Source: Oscillospiraceae bacterium (GTDB lineage Bacteria > Bacillota > Clostridia > Oscillospirales > Oscillospiraceae). Taken from it: a stretch of 64,000 bases of DNA. Below are positions 26,035-38,400 of this stretch, one piece after another. The DNA is taken from the NCBI GenBank assembly GCA_902793285.1, contig CADBCV010000001.1, positions 1 to 64,000 of the forward strand, given 5' to 3'. The number at the start of each line of letters is the position of its first letter. Position 1 is the first letter of the stretch. Made by a program: the position numbers and the translations under genes. The notes under the pieces are model-generated. The model searched no databases. It saw only the letters and a list, made by a program, of their open reading frames with translations, and was not told the origin of the DNA.

Positions 26035-26220
26035 ATGTCTGAAATCTACGTCAAGGAAAACGAGTCTCTGGATAACGCGCTGAAGAGATTCAAGCGCAGC
26101 TGCGCAAAGTCCGGCGTTCTGGCCGACCTTCGCAAGAAGGAGTACTACCAGAGCCCCAGCGTCAAGCGCCGTAAGAAATCCGAGGCCGCCCGCAAGAACA
26201 AGAACAAGCGCTACTACTGA
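26035..26220 (+). CDS. rpsU: 30S ribosomal protein S21
   Basis: The 61-residue basic protein [20 protein letters not shown]... is a full-length S21, ending in the usual lysine/arginine-rich tail ([15 protein letters not shown]). GGAGGGAGGG precedes the ATG. An in-frame ATG six codons upstream lies within the ribosome binding site and is rejected. It has its own strong promoter and terminator, so it is monocistronic and highly expressed. Confidence 0.95.
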   Translation: MSEIYVKENESLDNALKRFKRSCAKSGVLADLRKKEYYQSPSVKRRKKSEAARKNKNKRYY

Positions 26221-26237
26221 TTTACAGGACATGTAAA

Positions 26238-26266
26238 AGCCACCGGTCAAAGGCCGGTGGCTTTTT
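26238..26266 (+). terminator. Rho-independent terminator of rpsU
   Basis: A 9-bp stem (AGCCACCGG / CCGGTGGCT) is followed directly by TTTTCTT, 17 nt after the rpsU stop. Confidence 0.92.
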
Positions 26267-26327
26267 CTTGCCGCCGCATGGCGATTCGCATGGCCTCGCG
26301 CAGGCGAAGGCTCTCACGGGGACGCGC

Positions 26328-26346
26328 GGGATTCTCAGAATGACAT
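26328..26346. repeat. Remnant end of the TGTCATTCTGAG-type repeat
   Basis: GGGATTCTCAGAATGACAT is the reverse complement of the end seen at 7182. The other half is degenerate. It lies between the two convergent terminators. Confidence 0.3.
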
Positions 26347-26355
26347 GAAATCTGC

Positions 26356-26386
26356 AAAAACACCCCCGGCCGTATGGCCGGGGGTG
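26356..26386 (-). terminator. Rho-independent terminator of the giant surface-protein gene
   Basis: On the minus strand an 11-bp GC-rich stem (ACACCCCCGGCC / GGCCGGGGGTGT) is followed by TTTTTG. It lies 17 nt after the stop codon and converges with the rpsU terminator. Confidence 0.9.
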
Positions 26387-26402
26387 TGCGCGTTAGTTGG
26401 GT

Positions 26403-29400
26403 TTAAGGCTGTTCCAGCCTGTTTGAGATGGTGCCGTCCGTTTCACGGTAGCCCGCGCCGTTCTCGTTGACCGTGAGGACAAACCAGAGCTGCGTATTTT
26501 CGCCCTCGGCGTTCCTCGTCTCCTTCAGGTAGTAGACACCGTAGGGAAGCTGGCCGATCCAGAAGACGCCGGAGGACTGGGCCGTGAGGTTCTCCAGGGT
26601 TTCCACGTGCTCTGTGCCGTCTGCCCCGCTGTGCCTCACGCTGACGACCGTCTGCATGTCGATGTGATACAGCGTAAACTGCGCATCCTGCAGGGCCTGA
26701 TACGAACCGTCCTTCACCTTGCGCAGGATGACCTTGCGCTCATATGGGGAGACATTCAGGATGTTGTAGACATCCATGCCGCCCGCCGCGCCCTGTGTCG
26801 CGGAGACCGTATATTTGCCGCTTCCGTCGTTCGAGAATGTCGTCTTCAGAACCTCCACCCAGCGCGTCGTGTTTCCGTCTTTTTCGGCGACCCTGATCGT
26901 GTAACAGCCCTTGCCGTCCAGAACGACTCTGTACATCTCCTCAACCGTCCTGTATCGCGGCGCTGCGGTGGAGCTGTCTGACGGATCGGCGTTCGGTTTC
27001 GTCGTCTCCACCAGAAAATAGGTTCCGGGCGGAATCTTCTCAAAGCGCACAAGCCCGTCACCGTAGACCGCCCTGTCGAAGATGGTTGTGCCGTCCGCCG
27101 TGTACTTGACGGTAACGGCGCTGTCCGCGGCGATATCGCGCGATTCCGCCTTTGCGTCGGTTTTTCCGCCGGGACCGGATACCTGGTAGGCGATGCGCTG
27201 CCCGTTGTTGTCCGTAGCGATCGCATTTCCGGCGGCGTCCGCCCTGTACAGGGTGAAGACCGCGCCGTCCAGGGGGTTGCCGAAGCTGTCGATCTTGCGG
27301 AAGACGAAGTCAAAGCCGCCGGTCCAGTAGAGGCAGGTCAGTGCGCCGATATCGTCGCCCTCCTGGCCGGTCAGGTAATCCGCGCCGCAGTCCGTGTCCA
27401 CATCGGCCCTAGCATTCCTGAAAGCCTTGCACGTTGCCTCTGAGACGGGTTTGGTGAAGGAAACCACGGCGAACTGCTTGAGCATGTAGTAGTGATTGGG
27501 CTGCGTATTGTCGTCGCCCTCGGCCCATACCCAGATCGAGCCTGCCGGATAGCTGTCGGGAAGATTGTCGGTCAGGGTAATGGACGTCAGCGCCTGCCCC
27601 TCGTCCGCCACTCCCGCAAGATAGATATCCTGCCGGGCCTGTGTATAATTATACCCACCGTTCTTAGCATCATCAGGCAATGTCGCATCGCTGACGTTGT
27701 TGCTGAAGCTCGGACTGCCAGAGAGGTAGAGCCTGCTGCCCTTGGCGAGGTAAATGCCCGCGCCGTTTCCATTTTCGGTTCCGTCTGTACCGCCGCTACT
27801 GTTGCCGCTGATCGTGCCACCGGTAAGATAAACCGTTGTACCGGCAATTGCATTGACTGCGCCGCCGTTTCCTTCTACAAAGGAGTTGCGCAGCGTCGCG
27901 CCCTCGGCGATCGTCAGCACGGCCGAGGCCTGTGCGTTCTTGACGATGCCGCCATCACAGACGATGACGCGGTCTTCATCGCGGTCATTCCTGTGGCCGT
28001 CACCGTCCAGGGTGACGTTCATCAGCGTCAGGTTGGAGTTATTGGTGATCATACTGCCGCTGTAGCTCTCACCTCTCGTAATAACACATACAGTGTTATC
28101 TTCACCTGTATACGCATAGCCGTCTGTGTCGGTACTGGGTGCGGTCGTCAGCATGACGGTCTTGCCTCGGTTCAGCGTGACCCCCGCACTGAGTTCATAT
28201 TCGCCCACCAGCATCTCGATCCTACGCGCAGTAGCTCTGCCGCCACTGCTGTAAGTAAAATCATATGTGCCGGCTTCATTATAAGCCTTAAACCCATCTT
28301 CCAGGGTTCCATAGACAGCAGGGCTGCCGTCAATGTAGAGGAGCGTGCCGTTTCTGTCCGTGATCTTGCATACCACTTCATCCCACTGCGCATAGAGCGT
28401 CATATCGCCTTTGGATGTTGTCTGTGTATACTTTTCAGCAGGATCAGCGGAGTCTGTACCGCGGTAGAAGGTAATTCTATCCTCCCTCGAGTACTCGAAA
28501 TAGCCCTGCTCGATTAGCTTTTGTTGCAGTTGCTCATCCGTCAGCTGTTCAGTGCTTTCAACCTCAGGCTTTTCCTTCATCGTGGCCCATGCCTTGAACA
28601 CATGGCTGTCCCAAGTGGGGTTCACCTCTTTAATCGTATAGGCATGGCTGGTCTCTTTGGTTGTGAAGGCGATGGTGTCCTGCCGCTCAGGTTTGTTGTC
28701 GGACAGCTTGCCGCCCGTCGCATTATAAGTGAGCGTCGGCTTCACATCGTTCTTCAATCCGAAGGTTTCACCGAGGAATGCTTTTTCCGGCAAGGCGATA
28801 TTCAAGGTACGGTCTACATTTCCGACTCCCTGCTCAACTTTCCATGTCACGGAATTATCCCTGCCGATAGTAACTTTCCAGTGGCCTGCGGGAAGTACAG
28901 TCTCCCCTGCGGCAGCAGTCTGATCAAGCCTATATACACTGCCGGGGACAAAGGAAGCAACATTTCCGCCCGCTGTTTCGTTGCCGCCCCAGGGAATGGT
29001 CACAATGCCATCCGTTCCACTCTTTCCGCTCCAGACCTGAACATCATCCGCTCCCTCCGTCACTCGGGTAAAGGTGAAGCTGGCGTTCTGTACAGGAACC
29101 TGCTCCTCGGAAAGGACGGGGTTTCCGTCGTCATCCAGCACGGGATTCCCGTCGTCATCTGTCTGAATCAGATACTGGGTCACCTTCAGCTCCAGGCCCT
29201 TGCCGATCCAGGCAATATGCTGGGTTCCGCCTGACAGCGTGCCGCTCATACCGGTCAGCGACGTATCGCGATCGTTGACAAATTTATTGAGCCTTGCGCC
29301 GCTGAGGTTGCTTCCGGTATAGGTGCCGAAGTCTCTGCCGCTCACGCCATGATCCGCGTAGATCGGGTTGTCCACTCTGTCCGGGGTTCCCGCGGGTTCC

Positions 29401-32400
29401 GGGTTCCCGTCGGCCACATAGACGCCGATGTTGGCGCCGGAGCCGAGCCCGGAGCTTGTAATGATTGCGTTGCTGTCATAGCCGAGATATACGTTTTTGG
29501 CGGTCGTTCCGTCAGAATCCGTGTTCCCGCTGACGACCGCATTTCCGGAGAAGGCCAGCGTTGCGTTTGCATCGGTGGACACAGCCCCTTCGGGCGATTT
29601 GTTGCCGTCCTTAATGCTGCCGCCGGACATGGTGAAGGTTTTAGCTTCAGCCACATAGACCGCGCCACCCTTATCGGTAGCAATGTTTCCGGTCATAGCG
29701 CCGCCAGTCATGGTCACGGCTCCGCCGTTGTATACCGCGCCGCCCTGTGCCGCTTCATTCCAGGTGATGACGGGCGCGCCGGAGATCGTCACCACTGCAT
29801 TTCCTGCTGCGTAAACTGCACCGCCATGTCCTCCGGTGGAGGTTTGTTCGTCGCCCTCGCCCGTTACGATCTGCTGTGCAATGTTGTCCTGGAGTGTGCC
29901 GCCGGCAATTCTGGCTGTGGACTGTGTTGCCAGTCCGCCGCCATTATTAGCCCGGTTCCCACTAATGCTGCTGCCGGCATACATGGTGAAGGTGGTGCCT
30001 TCGCCCATGTAAATACCGCCGCCATTTCCATCGGCTGTGTTCCCTTCACTGGCTCCGGTCCCGCCAACACTTCCGCGCAGGATGAGATTGGCCTCGGTGT
30101 ATACCGCACCGCCATTTTCTGTTGCCGCATTACCGGTCAGCGTCGTTCCTGCGTTCAGATTTACGCTTGTACCAGTGGAGGCGTATATCGCGCCGCCATT
30201 GCCGCTGGTAGCCTCACAGCCCGTAATTGTTCCGGTCGACGTAATGGTAGTAAAGCCTGTATTGGCATAGATTCCGCCGCCCGACGCGGCCGAGCAGTTG
30301 GAAATGGTTCCGTTCATCGTGAGGGACGCGCCAGAGACCAGCCAAATTGCGCCGCCCTGACCGGTGGTCACGGAGTTTTGCAGCTTCGCGGCGCTGTTGA
30401 CCGTCAGGCGCACCCGGCCCGCCACGCGGACGATGCCGCCGTCTGCCGCTGTGGCGGCAGGCTCAGACAGTGTGCTGCCGCCGTCCAGGACAATCTTATC
30501 GATGGTCAGCGCACCATTATCCACGATCATGCTGCCTTCTTCAAAGCCGCGATAGACCGTGGAAATATTGTCTCCGTCGCTCTCCCCCTTGTAGGGATAA
30601 TCCGCATCCGAAGGCAGAGCCGTGGACAGGAGAACCGTTTTGCCGCTGTTGAGCGTCGCGGTTCTCTCCATGGTATACTGGGGCACGACCATTTCAACAC
30701 GAAGCTGACCCGACACGGTACCGTTGCCGGAGGTTCTCAGATTGCCGCTGTTGATCTGGTCAAAGGCATCCTCCAGATGGGCGAAGATCGCAGGCTGCAG
30801 ATTGCCGGCCGCGTCCCTGTAATACAGCAGCGCGCGGCTTCGGTTGGTGATCTTGCAGACGATCTCCAGGAAGTTGTTCGTAAAGGTCACCTTGGAGGCG
30901 TAAACCGTCTTTTGCGCACCATTCACGGTTTCAATCGTGTACTTTTCGCCGATCGTGCCATCCTGTTCCACGGCATAGACCGGTTCGGAGCCGTTCTTGG
31001 ACACCTGTGTGCGGATATTCGCCTTCTGCGCGTCTTTGAGGATTTCCTGCACGGTGTATTTCAGATCGGTGGGCAGGCCCTTGATCGTTAGCGATTCGCC
31101 ATCCTTGAGGCTGAAAGCATCAGATACGCCCGCCGTAAAGGTCAGCGTTCCAACGGTTTCGTTGTTTTCAGCGTCTCGCTTTGTCGTCTCAAAGGTCTTG
31201 CTGATGCCCTCGTCATTCAGGGTCACTTTGAAATCAAAGCTCTCCGCCTTGTCGCTTTCCACATCGCTGACGACCTGCTTGGAAACGGTCAGATCGCCCG
31301 TCGCGCGGGTGTTGGTGAATACGACTTCGGAAAGACTGGTGGAATTCTCTGTGCCTACGTTCTCACCCAGCTGTCCGGAGGCAGTCAGCGGCTTATCATC
31401 TGAAAAGGTGAAATCCGTCCCGTTCTTCTCCGCCGCCACCGTATAGTCTACGGCTGCATCGCCGGAAAGAACCTCCTTCACCTCGTAGCGGAGCTTATCA
31501 AAGCTGTCCGGGAAGATGGCCGTGGCGGATTCGCCCGCTTTCAGCGTCACCGTGGCTGTACCGTTCGAATTAAAGCTCATGCCCGTGATGCTGCTGCGCT
31601 CCGATTGTGTCGGCAATGTCGTCCCCGGCAGCTTTACCGTGAAGGTAAATTCCTTATTCTGATCTGCGGTCAGGTCGCTGCTGACAGCCTTGGCCACAGT
31701 GAGCAGGGGATGATACTCCCAGTAGATCTCTTTTTTATTGATATCTGCGCTCTGGTAGCCGCGCAGGTTGGTATAAACATCGTTGATGAAACAGAACAGC
31801 TTATCGTCATCCATTTTCCGGGTACCGAAAGGCTTGCTCGCCTCACCGTGTTTACTTCTGATATTGCTGCTTGCCGTGTATACGCCGATCTCCGAGCGGC
31901 TGTCCAGGCCGTCGGCGTTGATGATGGCGTTGCTATCCTGGGTTAGCTGAACATTGCAACGTGTTGTGCCGTTCAGGGTGTTGTCCGTCACGGTGCAATG
32001 GCCGGAGAAGGTGATCCTCGAGTTGCCGTTGTTCAGCGAAATACCGCCGCCGGTGCTGGTCGCGCTGTTGCCGGTAATCGTGCCGCCGTTCATGAAAATT
32101 TTGCCGCTGTTGTTCAGATAAATTCCGCCGCCATTGCTCGCCGAGCAGCCGGTGATGCTGCCGCCGTTCATGGTGAAGGTGCCGTTGTTTATCGCAACAC
32201 CGCCGCCCTTGCCTGTATTTGTTTTGCAGTCAACGATACGGCTTTCCGAGTTCATAGTAAGTTTATTGTTGCCATCTTGAAGCCACACTGCAGCTCCATC
32301 ATATTGTGTTGTATTGCTGTTTTGAAGCACAGCGCCTTTGTCGAGACTCAAAGAAGCACTATTCTGAAGGAATACAATGCCTCCATTTCCAGTACTATTG

Positions 32401-35400
32401 AACCCGCCGCCGTCAAGCGTAATGTCACACAGAGTAAGTTCCCATGAGTTAGTTGCCTTGATCATACTCACGGTTGCTGCATCTCTGATAATGACAGCAT
32501 TGAACCTGGGATCGCCGTTATACTTGAATCCACACTCATCCTCCGTCTTAGCTGTGGTCAAAATAACCTTACGGCTGGTATTTGCGCCAAGATTAATTTG
32601 CCTGCCAGATCCAAGGACATAGGAGCTCACCAGCATCTGCACCTGATATTCGCCGTCGGGGTATAGGGTTCCGTCCCGAGTATACAGAGCTGGCGTTCCA
32701 GTAACATTCAGCACGTTAAAGGCGCCTGTCGCTCCACTATTCTCCAGAGTGTCATAAACCGCGGGTGTCCCGTTTCTGTCTTTGTATAACAGGTTTCCTT
32801 CCCCGTCCGTGATCCTGCAAACAAACTCAGCCCACTTGACCAGGTTATTGCTGCCCTTGGTACCTGTCAGATAATGAGTACGATCGTTATGATAGACATT
32901 GAGGTTTGCATCGTTAGAATAGGTTCCAAAAGGCGTACCAGGCAGTCCGTGACCCTCTCGCTGCGCGTCCTTCACATACACTCCGATATAGGATGTGGGA
33001 TCCAGCCAGTTATTCTTAATCACAGTGTTGCTGTCCACATCCAAATAGACGTTGCACTCGGCGTTGGTCGCGCCCATGGTGTTGTTACGCACCTTCACGG
33101 CGTTCTGGAACGTCAGCACCGCGCCAGAGCCACCCACGGCAATGCCGCCACCCTCCGTCTGAGCGTGGTTATAGGAGATTTCGAGCGTCTTGGAGGCCCC
33201 GTCATTGAAGGTCGGCTTCTGGCCGTCCGCGACAAATACGCCGCCGCCCTTGTTTGCCGTATTGCCGTTATCGACGCCGCCGATGATTGCGCCGCCGTTT
33301 GTCATGCTGAACGTGCCGCCGCCGTGATACACGCCGCCGCCGTTGCCGACAGCCGTATTCCGAACGACGCTGCCCTTCTTGAAGGTATACGTGCCGCCCG
33401 CGACATACACGCCGCCGCCGTTCGTGGCAGAGCTGGTAACGACGTTTTCACTGCCGGGTATGGCGCTCTGGCCTATGATTCCTTCATTTACAGTAATGCT
33501 GTCTCCCGTTCCCTGATAGTAGATAGCGCCGCCATTGTTGGAAGCAATGCCGCTGACACTGCCGCCGTTCATGATCCATTTCCGGGTGTGGTATACGCCA
33601 CCGCCATTGGTCGCACTGCCGATGATGGTGCCGCCATACTGGTTGAGCGTGCTGTTTCCAAACCAGCCACCGCCGCCGTTGCCATCGGCCTGGCCGCTGA
33701 TCGAGCAGCCATCATACAGATTCACCGTGCCGTTGTTCTGGTAGATACCGCCGCCGTCGGTTCCGGCTGTCGAGGTATAAGAAATCTGGCCCTGTTCGTC
33801 CATGGTCACAGAGCCGATGGAAGCGCCGGAATAGCTTACGTCGTCGACGATTCCCGCATTCAGGGTATAGGTTCCGTTATTCTTGTATACGCCGCCGCCC
33901 TTCTCCGAGGCGGAGCCGGACACAGTGCCGCTGTAGTGATTGATTGTACCGTTGACCTGATAGATGCCGCCGCCATTGGTCGCGTTGCCGTTGATGGCGC
34001 TGCTTCCATAGACTGTTATTGTACCGTTATTGAAGTACAATCCGCCGCCGCTGACCGCCGAACAATTATTAATCACAGTATCAAAATATGTGATCGTGCC
34101 GCCGCCGCCATAGTAAATGCCGCCGCCTTTGCTGGCGCTGCCGGACAGCGAGTTATTCTCGAAAGAGCATCCGTTGATGGTTATGGGAGAACCGTTGATC
34201 CAGACACCGCCGCCCTCGGTGACGGCCCGACAGTCGCTCACGGACAGGTGCTCCATGGTCACCGTCTTCGCGGCGGAGCGGATCGCGCCGCCGGTGGCCG
34301 TGTTGGAGACGCAGTTTTCATACGTACCGCTGAAGGATGCACTGGAGCCGTTTGTATCCATCCAGTGGCAGACACCGCCACCATGTGTCTGCGCAGTGCA
34401 GTTTGAGAAGTGTGTATCGTCGCCCGAAACCGTCAGCTTAAACGTGTTGGTATACAGTCCGCCGCCCATTTCTGTACGCGCTGTGCAGGAATCGCAGACT
34501 ATATTATGGATTGTAGTCGAACTGATGCTTTTTCGCTGTACGATCCGTTCTTCAACGACTGTACCGGTTTCATCTTTTTTCTGGATTTTCTTGTCATCAC
34601 CAGCACTGTGATTCAAAGCTCCGCCAGCCTTCTCCGTTATGCAGTTAGTAAAAGTTGAATCAACAACAGTCAAATTAATGCCCGGATAGAATACTGCGCC
34701 TCCTCCGTTGTTGCCGCCTTTTGCCTCACAGTCCTTAAAGGTACATCTGTAGATAGACAAGTCTGTTGCATAATCGTTGGTTACAACAAGGGCTGCTCCG
34801 TTTTTGCTGGTAATGGCTCCTTCAAATGTGCTGTCTTTGATGATAGTTTTCGAAGTTGTTGTACGAATCGCGCCACCGCCCCAGGAATTATCAGTGACAC
34901 CTTCTGCTCTGCTGTTGACAAAACGGCAATAAGAAATCGTCAAAGTGCAGACAGAATCGGGCCATGCCGGTGGATTGTTTGCTACGGGATCATTGTGTTT
35001 TGCCCGGTCTCTCGCATAGACGATTAGGGCGCCACCACCACCAGCGGCATTCGTATAGCAGTTATAGAAATTGCTGCCGGTAATTACGGTATCTTCTGCA
35101 TCTGTTTCAACTGCACCACCAGCGCCGCCAATCGCGTAACATTCATTGAAATCAGTGTTCTCTATGATACACTTCGTGTATAAAGAGTAACCCGCTTCAT
35201 AATATGCCCTTGGCTCACCATCGAACTCACTGAATACAAGCTGTTTGTTATCGACTATATTGTGGAAGACTGAACCCCCCTGTGCCCTGCCGCTTTCACA
35301 GGCGCAATCATTGAACTTGCAGTTTTTAATCACCATGCCTTTCGCAGTTGTCCATACCGCGCCGCCGCCCGCTTTGTCCGGGCTGCCGTTTTGGGCAAAA

Positions 35401-38400
35401 TACTTGCAATTTGTGAAAACTGAGTTATATATCTTCAACCCGCCCAGTGGCACACCGTCAGCATCTTTGGCTCCGGCCTGGTCATCTTTGCCGCCTCGCA
35501 CGACAAAAATGGCGCCGCCTCGAGTCGCACGGTAACCCTTGAATTCACAGTTTTCAATGGTAACATCGCAATATTTTGTGCTGATCGCGCCGCCGTTGCC
35601 GGTGCCCGCGATGGCGCGGCCGTCAAAGATCAGGTTGCTGACGTACAGTGTAGAGCCATCGTTCTCGTCGCCCTTTAACATCATCGACGAGCCGGAATTG
35701 CCCACATCGCGGCTGAGGATGGCCCGATTGGGTCTCCCTGCTTCGTCGCCTTTTTTTGCGCCTCTGAAGTCATCGTCCTGCGACGTGGTAAATGTCACCT
35801 GATAGCCGCTGGGAATGACCATGACATCCGAAGCCGGGATCAGGTAGTCCACCAGCATTTCGACCGTATATTTGGTTCCAAGCGTCGCGGTGTTGTCGAC
35901 CATATATTGCACCGCAGCTTTCAGGGTCGGGAAGGTCTTATTCCCAATCTTGCAGATGGGCAGGGCTTCGCCAAAGACGATCTCCTCCGCAGAGTAGTCA
36001 TTCTTCAGGTTGCGAGAAATGGTGACGGTTGCGCCTGTATTTGTCTCGGGCGTACCACCGTTAATCGTATAGCTAACGGGCGTTGTGTCCGGCGCCGGCA
36101 CGAACACACCATCATTCCACGTCCCAAATGTGCCGCTCAGGGTATAGTTCTTCCCCTGCACGCCGGGGAACAGCAGCTTGACCGATTCGCCATCCGCCAA
36201 CACCAGGTCGCCGGATACGAGCGGAACCAGCGAATCCACCGTCGCGCCGTTTCTGGCCGTCACATAGCCGTAGTGCTCGTCAGCCACAGTCCGGACATTC
36301 ACGGTAAGGGCAGAGAGGTCCAGCGCGTAATCCTGTCCATTGTTGTTCGTGACCGTGAGATAGGCCGGGGCGGAGTAGATGATCACGATTCGGCGGTCAT
36401 CAGTATTGACGACGGCATTGTCGCCATCGCTCTTCACAAATAGCCACTTGCGGTTCACATTGTCCCACTCGACCTTGGTTAGGTAGTCGGGGAACTGCAA
36501 GCCGTCATCGAATTGATTTTGACGGCTGTTGGCATAGGCGTAGGCAAAGACCGCCGCCGCGCCGTAGGTCGCGCCACCCGCGCGGTTGTTGAATGCAGTT
36601 GTATACGTGTTGTACAGATCCATGCTGGTCACGAGCTCGTTGATAATGTACTCGTTACCATTAGTGCCGTGAGGATAGAAGGTTTTATTCAGAGCGACCT
36701 GATTATAGGTAGTCCCGTTATTATTATTGGTATAATTATACTGAGCACCAGCTGTCGGCGGTTCGGTGGAGTCAAAGGCCTTCTTATACACCACATCATA
36801 GGTCAGCGGCGCACCCCAGTACAGGCGGCTGTTTTCATATTTCGCGTCAAGCTCCTCAAAGCGGTCGTTTATAAACACCGTCTCCACGTTCTTTGTATTC
36901 GTGTACGCGCCAAAGGTGCCGCTGACATCGCCATGCTTCACTACCTGATCGCTGTCAACCTCGCCGGGGACATAGACGCCGATGATCCTGGTCTCGCCTT
37001 CGGGCTTGTTCAAGTCTCCGGAGACGTTGATCACCTGGTCGGAATCCACGTCCAGATAGACGTTTCTTTGCGGTTCGTCAGGATCAGCGTCCTTTAATGT
37101 ATTGCCCGTAACCTGCGCGTCGCCCTTGAAATAAAGGCGCGCGGAAACAGTGCCGACGCCGATCGCGCCGCCGAGCGTGGCCGTATTGCCGGTCAGGAGC
37201 GTGGAGACGGTCGCGCTTCCGGAGTAGACGAAGATGGCGGAGCCGTTCAACGCGCTGTTTTGGGTGATGGAGCCGCCGGAATAGGTGACGCTGCCCTTGT
37301 CCACATAGACCGCGCCGCCGTTACCGGTGGCCGCGTTGCCGGTCAGCGCGCCCCCGGAGACCGTGACCGCCCCGGCGTCGGCGTAGATCGCACCGCCGTT
37401 CGCGGCCGTGTTGCCGCTGTCCGCCGCGCCGCCGAGCGTGCCGCCGGACACGCTGACCGCGGCGTTGGCGGTGTAGATCGCGCCGCCGTTGCCGTCAGCC
37501 GCGTTGCCGGTCATGGCGCCGCCGGACACTTTGACCGTGCCGCCAGCGCCGTAGATCGCGCCGCCGTTGGCTGTGGCTGTATTGCCGGTCAGGCTGCCGT
37601 CTTTCTGGTTAAAGGTACCCGCGGCGAGATACAGTGCACCGCCGTTTGCGGCAGTATTGTTACCGATGGTTCCCGTGTTGTTCAGCGTGCTGCTGCCCGC
37701 CTGATAGATCGCGCCGCCGTTTACTGTGGCGCTGTTGCTGGACAAGCTGCCGGTTTCGGTGACGTTCAGCGTACCATTGGTCATATACAGTGCGCCGCCA
37801 TTGGTCGCGTTGTTGTCGGTCGCGCTGCCGCTGATGGTCACTGTACCACCTGTCTGGTGCAGTGCGCCGCCATTCGCGCTCGCCGTATTGCCGGTCAGGC
37901 TGCCGCTGACCGTCAGCGTGCCGCCGGCCTGGTAGACCGCGCCGCCGCTTTCAGCCGAGTTTCCAGTTATCGATCCGGTCACGTTGAGGCTGCCCTTGTT
38001 GAGGTACACCGCGCCGCCGCTGTTGGCCGTGCTTGCGCTGACGGTACCGTTGATCTCAACCGTGCCGTCGTTAACATAGATTGCGCCGCCGTTCGTGGCG
38101 CTGCCGCCGGTGATGCTACCGCCGAGCGTAAATGTGCCGGCGTTGACATACACCGCGCCGCCGCTGTTGGCCGCGTTGCCGGAGAGCGTGCCGTTTACGG
38201 TCACGACGCCCTTTTTGACATAGATCGCGCCGCCGTTGTTGCCGCTGGCGTTTCGGAGCGTGGCTCCGCTGTTGATGTTCAGCGTGGGCTCGTTATCCCG
38301 GTTGAGCACCAGCGCGTCCGTCGCCTGGACGCCCTTGCCGTCGAGGATGATGTTGTCGAAGGTCAGAATGCCGTCGTTATAGAACAGGTGGCCCTCCGGA

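Noticed and set aside
37150-38258. Regularly spaced repeats resembling a CRISPR array
   Set aside because: The repeats are coding, in frame, of unequal length and degenerate, and there are no unique spacers or cas genes.
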